The notes beneath the pieces are model-generated. The model saw nothing but the letters and a program-made list of their open reading frames with translations. It made no database searches and was not told the origin of the DNA. 64,000 bases of DNA from Clostridia bacterium (GTDB taxonomy: Bacteria; Bacillota; DSM-521; Neomoorellales; SLTJ01): positions 104,622-168,621 of the forward strand of contig SLTJ01000024.1 of the NCBI GenBank assembly GCA_004347685.1. The letters are read 5' to 3'. Shown one piece after another: positions 1 to 7,135 of the stretch. Position numbers and translations under genes: made by a program. Positions within the stretch are counted from its first letter, which is position 1, and each line of letters starts with the position of its first letter.

Positions 1-30
1 AATCCACCTGCGATTTTAACATTTATACGG

Positions 31-57
31 TCAAGTGCGGGGCGGAGATGACGATAA
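31..57 (+). promoter_or_regulatory. Candidate SigD (sigma-28) promoter for the SLH gene
   Basis: TCAA, then exactly 15 nt, then GACGATAA. The SigD consensus is TAAA-N15-GCCGATAA, so each box has one mismatch. The -10 box shares the GACGAT variant with the better flgM promoter of this window. It lies about 140 nt upstream of the SLH start. Assignment is by pattern only. Confidence 0.4.
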
Positions 58-199
58 TATTAGGAAGGGGCGGGGGTACAGGCCGGGTTGGCCGGGGCCG
101 GAGGCCAGTAGCCACTGGCGTCCTTTCGAAGGGCCAGTGCCCGCAGAAAAAAAATTTTTTTGTTTAGGGGGTCTCGTCACCGTGGGAAAGGGAAAAAGG

Positions 200-1873
200 A
201 TGAAGATAGTGCTTCTGGTTATTATCGCTGTGGTCAGCCTCCTTTGGCCGGCGGTAGCAATGGCTCAACAGGCTGACCTGGTCAACGACGGAAGTATTGA
301 GGTGAAATACTTCCATGGCGGATCACCTGGGTTCGGGTCAAAACTCAACTGGATTTCCCGCAGCAATGCCGTGACTATCACCATGCAAGTATACAGCGAC
401 GCGTGGGGCCCGGATACCCTCTCGGATACCTTCAAGGTGGGGAGCGTAACCGAAGGGGTCTACCGATACGGGACCACCGGAGATTACGCCGACATCATAG
501 TTACCCGCTATGACCTCCGTCCTGGCGTAAACCGGATCTCACTGCGGGCCAGCGGGTACCCGTCGGAGACATTGACCATCACTTATCAAGATCTGCCTGA
601 AATCGACGGGCAGTACCTGGGTGAGATGAAGAACGGGAAACTGGAGGCTTTCCAGAAGGCCGTCTCGCTTAATTTCCCCAAGACAGTCTACTTATACGTC
701 TACAACAATAACAGCCGTGAACCGGTAACCGATCAGAGCCTGCGGCTGGAGGTGGTGCGCACGCCCGAACAGTTGGACACCGTCGTTGCTCAGGGGTTGG
801 AGCGTCCTGACGAAAGGCGGGCATTCGTTAGCCCGGTCTTCCACGTAGGGGGAGCGGATAATCAGGCCGCGTTTTCGGAGCCGGGCACCATCACCCTGGC
901 CTTTGCTCCCCAGGTCAGCACCCTGGCGGCAGACACGATCAGCATCGGATACAAAGAGGATCTCAGCAGCCAGTGGACCTGGATAGGCGGGGTGACGGAC
1001 GCCCGGAAGCATACCATCACCGCGCCCTTCAAAGGCATGGGCTATTACGCCGTATTCAACGCCACCCGGGGGTTTGCGGAGTTCGACATGCCAGATACGT
1101 TGTTCGCTGCGGATGATGGCACGCACCCGGTTGACCTGCGCTGGAGCCGGCAATACGTGGAAACGCTGTGGGCCAAGGGGATAATGACGGGAGGGTATGA
1201 CACCCTGGATGATACCAAATACACCAAGTACGAGTTCGGCCTGGCTTATAAGAAAGGTGGCGAAAAGGTCAAGGAAGTGCCGGTCGCCAGGGGTGAGTTC
1301 GCGGCCATGATGGTCAAAGGCATCGGGTGGCCACTTGTCCCTGAGCCCGCGAACGGGAAACGGACGTTTGACGATACCTACGATTCTTCGAAGGGGTACC
1401 TGTCAGCAATTACGTACGACACTGACGGGGTAGTTGATAAGGTATACGCCGCTGATGATTACGCTCACGATCCTAATCATTACGCTGACAGTCTTACCCA
1501 GTATCTCGAAACCGCGGCCCGTAACGGGATGATCAACGGGTACCCGGTAGATAACAACGATGACGATATACCTGACGCCTATGCGTTCAGGCCCGAGGAT
1601 ACCCTGACCCGCCAGGAGGCGGCGACCATTATTGCCCGGACCATGAACCTGAAGCTGGAGACCGATCAGGCGAAGGTGGATGCTGCCTTGCAGAAGCAAT
1701 TTAGTGACGCGAGCAGTATCGGCGAGTGGGCGCGGCCCTATGTGCTGGCGGCAGCCAAGACTGGCTACTTTGAAGGCTATGGGAGCGGTACCTTCGGCCC
1801 CAATGACAAACTCACCCGCAGCCAGGCGGCCAAGCTGGTGTACCTGGTGATGAAAGAGATGAAGAAGATCTAG
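200..1873 (+). CDS. Secreted S-layer homology (SLH) domain protein
   Basis: Predicted surface protein of 557 residues. It begins with a signal peptide (MKIVLLVIIAVVSLLWPAVA, cleavage near AMA-QQ), followed by about 290 residues without a recognised family and three C-terminal SLH repeats at roughly residues 312-375, 429-484 and 505-557. SLH repeats attach proteins non-covalently to pyruvylated secondary cell wall polymer. ATG 200 is chosen because it starts the signal peptide behind an AAGGG-like site. An in-frame GTG at 182 behind AGGGGG would add six residues and is possible. The repeats keep typical features such as W-A-x-x-Y-V and the T-R-x-x-A-A/F element. It stands alone on the plus strand, convergent with the flagellar operon. 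A SigD-like promoter upstream could tie it to motility. The ligand of the N-terminal part is unknown. Confidence 0.85.
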   Translation: MKIVLLVIIAVVSLLWPAVAMAQQADLVNDGSIEVKYFHGGSPGFGSKLNWISRSNAVTITMQVYSDAWGPDTLSDTFKVGSVTEGVYRYGTTGDYADIIVTRYDLRPGVNRISLRASGYPSETLTITYQDLPEIDGQYLGEMKNGKLEAFQKAVSLNFPKTVYLYVYNNNSREPVTDQSLRLEVVRTPEQLDTVVAQGLERPDERRAFVSPVFHVGGADNQAAFSEPGTITLAFAPQVSTLAADTISIGYKEDLSSQWTWIGGVTDARKHTITAPFKGMGYYAVFNATRGFAEFDMPDTLFAADDGTHPVDLRWSRQYVETLWAKGIMTGGYDTLDDTKYTKYEFGLAYKKGGEKVKEVPVARGEFAAMMVKGIGWPLVPEPANGKRTFDDTYDSSKGYLSAITYDTDGVVDKVYAADDYAHDPNHYADSLTQYLETAARNGMINGYPVDNNDDDIPDAYAFRPEDTLTRQEAATIIARTMNLKLETDQAKVDAALQKQFSDASSIGEWARPYVLAAAKTGYFEGYGSGTFGPNDKLTRSQAAKLVYLVMKEMKKI

Positions 1874-2082
1874 CTAGCGCTGGACAGATAGGATCTCGAC
1901 CGGATCTGCTGGGTTTCGTGGGCTGGAAAGGGAAGTGAACAAGCCGCCGATTTGCCTTGTTCTGCCCCGGCAGCGCGGGTATTTCTCTGGGAAGGCCCAT
2001 GGGATGGAAATTCAGGCTATGGGCGGCTCGGATTGGAGCCGGGGGTCTGGAAAGATGAAGGAGTCAGGAGGGGAATGGCAGT

Positions 2083-2328
2083 TTACCTGTCGGGTGGTTC
2101 GTCGCCCGGGGGCAGCAAACCGGAAAGGTCGGGTACCGGTGCGCGGGCCGCCTGCCGCATCTCTTCGCGGATGGCCTGGTAGATTTCCTCACGGTGCACG
2201 GGCACGCCCTTAGGCGCCTCGACGGCCAGGCGCACCCGGCCGTGCTCGACGTCAATGGCCACAACGCTCACCCGGATTTCTTCGCCGATCACCACTGTTT
2301 CCCCGACCTTGCGGGTCAGAACCAGCAT
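2083..2328 (-). CDS. csrA: Translational regulator CsrA
   Basis: Small homodimeric RNA-binding protein of 81 residues that binds GGA motifs in leaders and blocks translation, classically of flagellin mRNA. The N-terminal [10 protein letters not shown] strand, the [21 protein letters not shown] block and an acidic/proline-rich tail match the family. The tail is slightly longer than in short CsrAs (about 61-75 residues). ATG is preceded by AAGGAATACC. It is the last gene of the flgM-to-csrA transcript, 8 bp after fliW, its protein antagonist. This pair forms the partner-switching loop known from Bacillus, in which free FliW sequesters CsrA until flagellin titrates FliW. No terminator with a clear U-tract is visible after it. 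Confidence 0.95.
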   Translation of the reverse strand: MLVLTRKVGETVVIGEEIRVSVVAIDVEHGRVRLAVEAPKGVPVHREEIYQAIREEMRQAARAPVPDLSGLLPPGDEPPDR

Positions 2329-2336
2329 GGTATTCC

Positions 2337-2807
2337 TTACGCCCCGGATCCGGCTGCCCGGCGTGGCGGGCGGGCAAAAAGCCGGTGTCTGGGGGTATAG
2401 GGCTCGCCCAGCACTACCTGCAGGCCCAGGCTCTTTTCCACGTTGAAGACCAGGGGCCCGGCCAGGTTGGTAGTGATGTACTCTACCCGGTCGTCGGGAA
2501 TAGTCACGGTGGTGTAGACCAGCACCTCCTGCGGGCGGCTGACGCCTAGTCTCTCCTCATCTTCCGGGGTCAATTCCACCGCGTAATCCGGAAAGAAGAC
2601 GAAGGGGTCTACGAGCAGAAAGGCCACTTCCGGGGCATCCACGGCCTGCATCCAGGTGAACACCGGGTTACCCGGCACGGGGTGAAAAAAGTAGGTGTGC
2701 AACTCTTCAAAGCCCAGGAGGCCGTGAGGGAAGGTAATGAGTCTTTCTGCACTCACCTCCAACAGGCCAAAACGGGTTGTTTCCACCCGCAGTTGGGCAC
2801 CGGGCAC
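2337..2807 (-). CDS. fliW: Flagellar assembly factor FliW
   Basis: FliW binds both flagellin and CsrA, coupling flagellin level to CsrA activity. The family hallmarks are the N-terminal strand ending in [13 protein letters not shown], the central VDPF-x-F-PDYAVEL segment and NLAGPLVFN. The reading frame extends to an ATG at 2816, but AAGGAG directly abuts that codon. GTG 2807 lies 9 nt after AAGGAG and gives a better start (156 residues). It lies between flgL and csrA in the same direction. Confidence 0.93.
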   Translation of the reverse strand: MPGAQLRVETTRFGLLEVSAERLITFPHGLLGFEELHTYFFHPVPGNPVFTWMQAVDAPEVAFLLVDPFVFFPDYAVELTPEDEERLGVSRPQEVLVYTTVTIPDDRVEYITTNLAGPLVFNVEKSLGLQVVLGEPYTPRHRLFARPPRRAAGSGA

Positions 2808-2904
2808 GACTGTCATCTCCTTGCTTAAAACGACAAAACCCCTAACCTCGCAAAGTCAGCACAGTATATCTTTCCAATGGCCCACGAAGCCTATGCTTCC
2901 GGCC

Positions 2905-3804
2905 CTACCGCAGGTAGTCCACCAGGCTTGGCTGCAGGACCTTGGCGCCGGTGGCCAGGCCGGCCTGGTAGACGTAGGACTGGATGGCGTAATCCATACT
3001 TATTTTGGCCATATCTACGTCTTCTAACCGGGAGAGGAGTTCGGTCTGCTTGGTGTTGGCCTCGGCTGCCCGGCCCTTGGCCATATTCAGCCGGTTGCTC
3101 TTGGCCCCCAGGGTAGCCCGGATGTTGAGTAGGTTGTCCATTTGGCCGTCGAGAGCGGTCAGCACCGCCTGGAGGTCAGAAGGGTTACCATCTTCCAGGG
3201 CCGTCTTTAGTTCAAGGAGGGCAGCAAACAATTGGCTTTCTTGGCTGCTGCTGTCTACATTAAACACGGCAGTTCCGGTGACATTGGGGGCGATCGTTAC
3301 CCCAGGAGATACCTCCCACTGCAGCTCCTGATTGTTGCCGTCATAAGTTACGGCTGATCCAGTCCTGATGAAGGGCGGTGCCGTCGTCTGCTGGCCGGCA
3401 AAAATATACTGCCCCGCGTAGCTGGTATTGGCAATGGCCACCATCTCATCAATAAGCTGGTCCACTTCGGCAGCCAGGGCCTTCATGTCGGTCTCGGAAA
3501 GGGTGCCGTTGGCGCCGTAAATGGCCAGCTCCCGCGCCCGCTGCATGTTGGCGGTAGCGTTGTTCAGTGCGCCTTCCGAGGTGTCCAGCCAGCCGATGGC
3601 GTCTTCCATATTCTTGGTGTACTGCTCGTCCTGATTCAGGGTGCTCTTGAGCACCATGATGCGGGCCAGGGCGGTGGGGTCGTCCGAGGGGCGGCTCACT
3701 ACCTTGCCGGTGGACATCTGCTCCTGCGCCTTGCTCATGCGCTCCAGGTTGCGGTTGATGTTGTTTACTACGGTGCGGCTGATCATGCTTTGGGTAACGC
3801 GCAA
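2905..3804 (-). CDS. flgL: Flagellar hook-filament junction protein FlgL (HAP3)
   Basis: Structural junction protein linking FlgK to the flagellin filament, 299 residues, secreted by the flagellar export apparatus. The flagellin-like N-terminal coiled coil contains MSTGKVVSRPSDDPT, and the C-terminal helix (residues about 255-299) has the heptad pattern of D0/D1 helices. The central segment (about 130-200) is the variable exposed domain. The start is TTG, 10 nt after GGAGAG. It lies downstream of flgK with a 97-bp gap. Confidence 0.92.
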   Translation of the reverse strand: MRVTQSMISRTVVNNINRNLERMSKAQEQMSTGKVVSRPSDDPTALARIMVLKSTLNQDEQYTKNMEDAIGWLDTSEGALNNATANMQRARELAIYGANGTLSETDMKALAAEVDQLIDEMVAIANTSYAGQYIFAGQQTTAPPFIRTGSAVTYDGNNQELQWEVSPGVTIAPNVTGTAVFNVDSSSQESQLFAALLELKTALEDGNPSDLQAVLTALDGQMDNLLNIRATLGAKSNRLNMAKGRAAEANTKQTELLSRLEDVDMAKISMDYAIQSYVYQAGLATGAKVLQPSLVDYLR

Positions 3805-3901
3805 CTAGGATCTCTCCTTTACCGGCGGGTTGAAAAGGGATTGTCTATAGTACAAGTAGCCGGATGAAATAGCTGCAGCGTAAAGGCGGCGGGTTGCCGG
3901 A

Positions 3902-5308
3902 CTATACGGCCATGCGGTTGATAATGGTGTCCAGCAGGCTGTCCATGGTGGTTATCACCCGGGCCGCGGCCTCGTAGGCGCGCTGGAACTGGATCAGACC
4001 TGCCATCTCCTCGTCCAGGGAAACGCCGGAGAGGCTGTCCCGCCGCTGCCTGAGCTGGTCCACCAGCACCGTCTGGTTTTCCACCATGCGGCTTGCCTCG
4101 TGTGCGTTTATCCCTAACCGGGCCACCAGATTGCGGTAAAAATCGTCTATGGTCTGTGACGACCCGCCAAAATCTACGGACTGCTGGCGCAACTGGGCTA
4201 TCTCCAGGGCCTTGGTACCATCGCCAGGAGCCACCGGAGTGCTCGCAGCGGCGGCCACCCGGGTGACGTCCTCCACCAGGTACTGGTTCACGTAAATATT
4301 GGCCGCGCCAGAGATTTCATAAGGAGTGGACGCGGCAAGAGGTCCTACCGCCTGGTCTGAAGCGACGAAGAAGGGTACGTTATGATCTTCCCTGAGCCCG
4401 TAACCGTCCTGGTGGATGCCATTAACCTCCCTAGCCAATGTTTTGGCCCACGCGTCCAGGTCGTCCTTGTACTCTCCCACCAGGTCCCACGCCTCGTGCA
4501 GGCCCAGCATGTTCCCCCCGTACTCCTCGGTTACATTCAAAATATCTAGCGACAATTCTGTGGCCTGGTCCCCGTCTACCAGGGTCACCCCCGCGCCCGT
4601 CACCGTCACGCTCCCGTCCTCATGCAGCTCTACCTGGATGTTCAGTACCTGCGAGAGCTCGTCCAGGAGTTTATCCCGCTGGTCCAGGAGGTCATTGGGC
4701 TGGTCCCCGGCCAGCTTGATGGCCTGAATCTGGCGGTTGAGGGCCGCTATCTGGGAGGTGAGGGTGTTTACCTGGTCCACCTGGATGGAAAGGCTGGTTT
4801 CCAGGTTGTCCTGGATGTCCTGCAACTGCTGGTAGGTGTGGCGCAGGGCCTCGGCCAGCGCGTTGGCCGTCTCCACCACGGTGGTGCGGACCGGCGCGCT
4901 TTCCGGGTACTTGGACAGCTCCTGCCAGCTATCCCAGAACTGGTTCAGCAGCGTGGCCAGGCCGGTCTCTCCCGGCTCCATAAAGACCGTCTCTACCTGG
5001 GCCAGGGCCTGGCTTTTTTCCTCCCACCGTCCCAGGGAACTCTGCTCGTAACGAATCTGGGCGTCCAGGAATGCGTCGCGGATACGGTCAATCATGGCCG
5101 CCTCCACCCCGGTTCCAAGTTGCCCCGGCCCCAGGGGGCGGTTCAGGGCTGGCACCGGAAAGGGGGTGGTAGCTTCCAGCACGGCCCGCTGGCGGGTGAA
5201 CCCGGGAGTATTAGCGTTGGCCACATTATGGGAGGAGACCTCCAGGCCCTTTTGTTGCGCCTGCAGGCCCCGCAGGGCGATATTGATACCAAAAAAGGCC
5301 GACGTCAT
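3902..5308 (-). CDS. flgK: Flagellar hook-associated protein FlgK (HAP1)
   Basis: Hook-filament junction protein of 468 residues. The N-terminus has the rod/hook signature (residues 22-35, EVSSHNVANANTPG). A long coiled-coil region follows at about 90-220, and the C-terminal hook-protein helix ends QRAYEAAARVITTMDSLLDT. Its substrate chaperone flgN is directly upstream. Length is within the usual 450-550 range. Frame and codon use match its neighbours. Confidence 0.95.
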   Translation of the reverse strand: MTSAFFGINIALRGLQAQQKGLEVSSHNVANANTPGFTRQRAVLEATTPFPVPALNRPLGPGQLGTGVEAAMIDRIRDAFLDAQIRYEQSSLGRWEEKSQALAQVETVFMEPGETGLATLLNQFWDSWQELSKYPESAPVRTTVVETANALAEALRHTYQQLQDIQDNLETSLSIQVDQVNTLTSQIAALNRQIQAIKLAGDQPNDLLDQRDKLLDELSQVLNIQVELHEDGSVTVTGAGVTLVDGDQATELSLDILNVTEEYGGNMLGLHEAWDLVGEYKDDLDAWAKTLAREVNGIHQDGYGLREDHNVPFFVASDQAVGPLAASTPYEISGAANIYVNQYLVEDVTRVAAAASTPVAPGDGTKALEIAQLRQQSVDFGGSSQTIDDFYRNLVARLGINAHEASRMVENQTVLVDQLRQRRDSLSGVSLDEEMAGLIQFQRAYEAAARVITTMDSLLDTIINRMAV

Positions 5309-5338
5309 GAGCTTACCTCGCTTTGAGACCGCTGGCAG

Positions 5339-5839
5339 TTACGCCTGCGCGTCCAATCTCAGGTGGTCTTGAGGGCAAGATACTTCTCCACTGGCCTCGT
5401 AAACAACATCCGGCTGCGGCCATATGGTACTGCGCATGTACTTAATGTAGGCAAGACAATGCCGGATGAGAATCCTGTTAAGCAGGTTGAGTTCCTTAAT
5501 GCGGCCGAAGTTGTGGCTGAGGCTGGCGGTCAGGCTTTGTAGTTGGGCGTGAGCTTCTTCCGGGGCATAGGGGAGCACTTCCATCAAGGTCACCTGGTTA
5601 TCACCCAGCTTGAACAGCCGGGACAGCTCCTCCTGAACCTGCATCCGCTCCTCTTCCAACCTGGATAGCTCCCTGCTGGCCTGGGCCTGGGCCGAAGTTA
5701 TCGCCTGCAGACCCTCAAGGTTATTGCCTTGCAGGGCCAACAACTCCTGTTCGGCCAGCGATACCAATTGGGAGACAAGCTGGTTTTGTTTATCAAGCAG
5801 CCTAGTTAAAGAAGCAAACAGACCTTCCACCTGAGCCAC
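5339..5839 (-). CDS. flgN: Flagellar export chaperone FlgN
   Basis: Cytoplasmic chaperone for FlgK and FlgL, 166 residues, almost wholly alpha-helical. The FlgN family pattern is visible in the first 110 residues: LLDKQNQLVSQLVSLAEQE followed by an E-rich second helix. Sequence identity in this family is low, so the assignment also rests on position between flgM and flgK. The last 30 residues are not typical and contain a WPQPDVVYE stretch. Confidence 0.85.
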   Translation of the reverse strand: MAQVEGLFASLTRLLDKQNQLVSQLVSLAEQELLALQGNNLEGLQAITSAQAQASRELSRLEEERMQVQEELSRLFKLGDNQVTLMEVLPYAPEEAHAQLQSLTASLSHNFGRIKELNLLNRILIRHCLAYIKYMRSTIWPQPDVVYEASGEVSCPQDHLRLDAQA

Positions 5840-5876
5840 TTCTTTCTCTTACTGTAACTATACTGTAACTACTCCT

Positions 5877-6011
5877 GTAACTACTCAGGCCACCGCCTAT
5901 CACAGCCTTTGAGCGCGGCCTCGCCGTCACTTTCGCGAAAGCTGATAACCCGCTGGTGCCTTCAGTCGTTCGCCGCCTGACCCCCGACCGGCCTGGAGGC
6001 TGAGTAGTTAC
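5877..6011. repeat. 135-bp element bounded by a perfect 12-bp inverted repeat between flgM and flgN
   Basis: GTAACTACTCAG at 5877-5888 is matched exactly by CTGAGTAGTTAC at 6000-6011. Three degenerate direct copies of CTGTAACTA lie just before the left arm. The interior is GC-rich and has no open frame. It interrupts the flgM-flgN operon and could be a palindromic intergenic repeat or an mRNA processing structure. Confidence 0.6.
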
Positions 6012-6014
6012 CTC

Positions 6015-6299
6015 TTACTTTTGTTCCTTTAGGATGGCTTCGGCCACCTGGTCGGAGGAAACGGTGTAGGCACCGGAGGCAATCTTGGCCTGTAGCTCCC
6101 GTACCAGTTCCCCCCGAATTTCCGGGTGCGCCAGCACCTGCAGCACCAGGTACGATATGCTGCGACCGGCAGTAGAGATATCGGCCCTATCCATTTCGGG
6201 AGGCCGGCCAGGGGCCTCCGCCTTAGCCGGTAGCCTCGGCGGCAAGGGGGTTCTCATGCTGACCGGCAACTCTTCTGGTGAATACCTTTCTATTTTCAT
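6015..6299 (-). CDS. flgM: Anti-sigma-28 factor FlgM
   Basis: FlgM binds SigD/FliA until the hook is finished and it is exported. The protein is about 94 residues with the C-terminal family helices (RELQAKIASGAYTVSSDQVAEAILKE), including the conserved I-x-x-G-x-Y and V-A-E-x-I-L positions. The N-terminal half is proline-rich and disordered, as usual. ATG 6299 (MKIERYS) is preferred; an upstream in-frame GTG at 6308 is possible. It is the first gene after the SigD promoter, an arrangement that gives autogenous feedback. Confidence 0.9.
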   Translation of the reverse strand: MKIERYSPEELPVSMRTPLPPRLPAKAEAPGRPPEMDRADISTAGRSISYLVLQVLAHPEIRGELVRELQAKIASGAYTVSSDQVAEAILKEQK

Positions 6300-6378
6300 C
6301 CATGACACCGCCCGAAACTTTTCATCCTATGGCTCCAGTCATAATAGCCAAAATGGGCGCTATGAGCGTCTACTTAAT

Positions 6379-6405
6379 ATATCGTCGAGGAGTAATAGTT
6401 CTTTA
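6379..6405 (-). promoter_or_regulatory. SigD (sigma-28) promoter of the flgM-flgN-flgK-flgL-fliW-csrA operon
   Basis: Read on the minus strand: TAAA (6402-6405), exactly 15 nt, GACGATAT (6379-6386). The consensus is TAAA-N15-GCCGATAT, so there is a single mismatch. It lies in the gap after cheB and about 80 nt before the FlgM start, the expected place. Confidence 0.8.
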
Positions 6406-6430
6406 GGGGCGGTAGGGGCTTTATCGGTAA

Positions 6431-7135
6431 TTAACCAGCCGTGAGCTTCACCAGCTCGGAGGCCCACCGGTCCAGGGGCAAGATCAGGTCAACCAACCCG
6501 GCGGCAATGGCCGCTCGCGGCATACCGAAGACTACGCATGACGCCTCGTCCTGGGCGAGAATAAAACCACCCTTTTCCCTCACGGCTCGTAGCCCGGCTA
6601 CACCGTCGTTCCCCATACCGGTCAGGACTCCGGCCACGACCTCACTGCCAAAGGCCTCAGCCAGAGAAAGGAACATCAGGTCGGCTGAAGGTTTGAAATG
6701 GGTGGGCAAGGGGCTTTCCTTGCTCAGGAGAACCGTGGCGTTGTCGCTTTCCCGCTCAATGCGCAGGTGGTAGCCCGCCGCGGCGACTATGGCTGTTCCC
6801 GGGGTGAGACGATCACCTTGCTGCCCTTCCTTCACCTGCAGGGCCGAAAGCTCGTTGAGGCGCCGGGCCAGGGGAGCGGTGAAGCCTGGGGGCATATGTT
6901 GTACGATTACGATGGGAGCCGGAAACGAGGCGGGCAGTTGGGTGAGGATAGTCTGCAGGGCGGCCGGTCCGCCGGTAGAAGCCGCCAGTCCTACTATTTT
7001 GACCCGGGACAAACTCTTGTCCCGAGGGGAGAGGGGTAGCCGCCCGGGCGCCGGCCCGCGGGGGGTAACCTTTACCTGGGCGGCAGTCTTTATCTTTTCA
7101 CTGTCCATGACCAGAACCCTAACTGGCAAGCTCAC
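6431..7135 (-). CDS. cheB: Chemotaxis protein-glutamate methylesterase CheB lacking the receiver domain
   Basis: Catalytic domain of CheB, which demethylates (and deamidates) glutamyl residues of chemoreceptors. The catalytic triad is visible as Ser in ASTGGP, His in VQHMPPGFT and Asp in MGNDG. The usual CheB is about 350 residues with an N-terminal phospho-acceptor domain. This frame has only about 45 residues before the catalytic domain, and these (DSEKIKTAAQVKV, then proline-rich) resemble the normal interdomain linker. GTG 7135 overlaps the end of cheA; ATG 7108 behind AGGG is an alternative. Without a receiver, activity cannot be raised by CheA phosphotransfer in the classical way. No cheR is present in the window. 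Confidence 0.88.
   Translation of the reverse strand: MSLPVRVLVMDSEKIKTAAQVKVTPRGPAPGRLPLSPRDKSLSRVKIVGLAASTGGPAALQTILTQLPASFPAPIVIVQHMPPGFTAPLARRLNELSALQVKEGQQGDRLTPGTAIVAAAGYHLRIERESDNATVLLSKESPLPTHFKPSADLMFLSLAEAFGSEVVAGVLTGMGNDGVAGLRAVREKGGFILAQDEASCVVFGMPRAAIAAGLVDLILPLDRWASELVKLTAG

Noticed and set aside
4622-5326. Long plus-strand open frame opposite flgK
   Set aside because: It is the shadow of a high-GC gene with clear FlgK homology; no ribosome site and no recognisable protein.
6415-6428. CCGATAAA on the minus strand at the end of cheB as another SigD -10
   Set aside because: No -35 element at the right distance; the site at 6379-6405 is far better.
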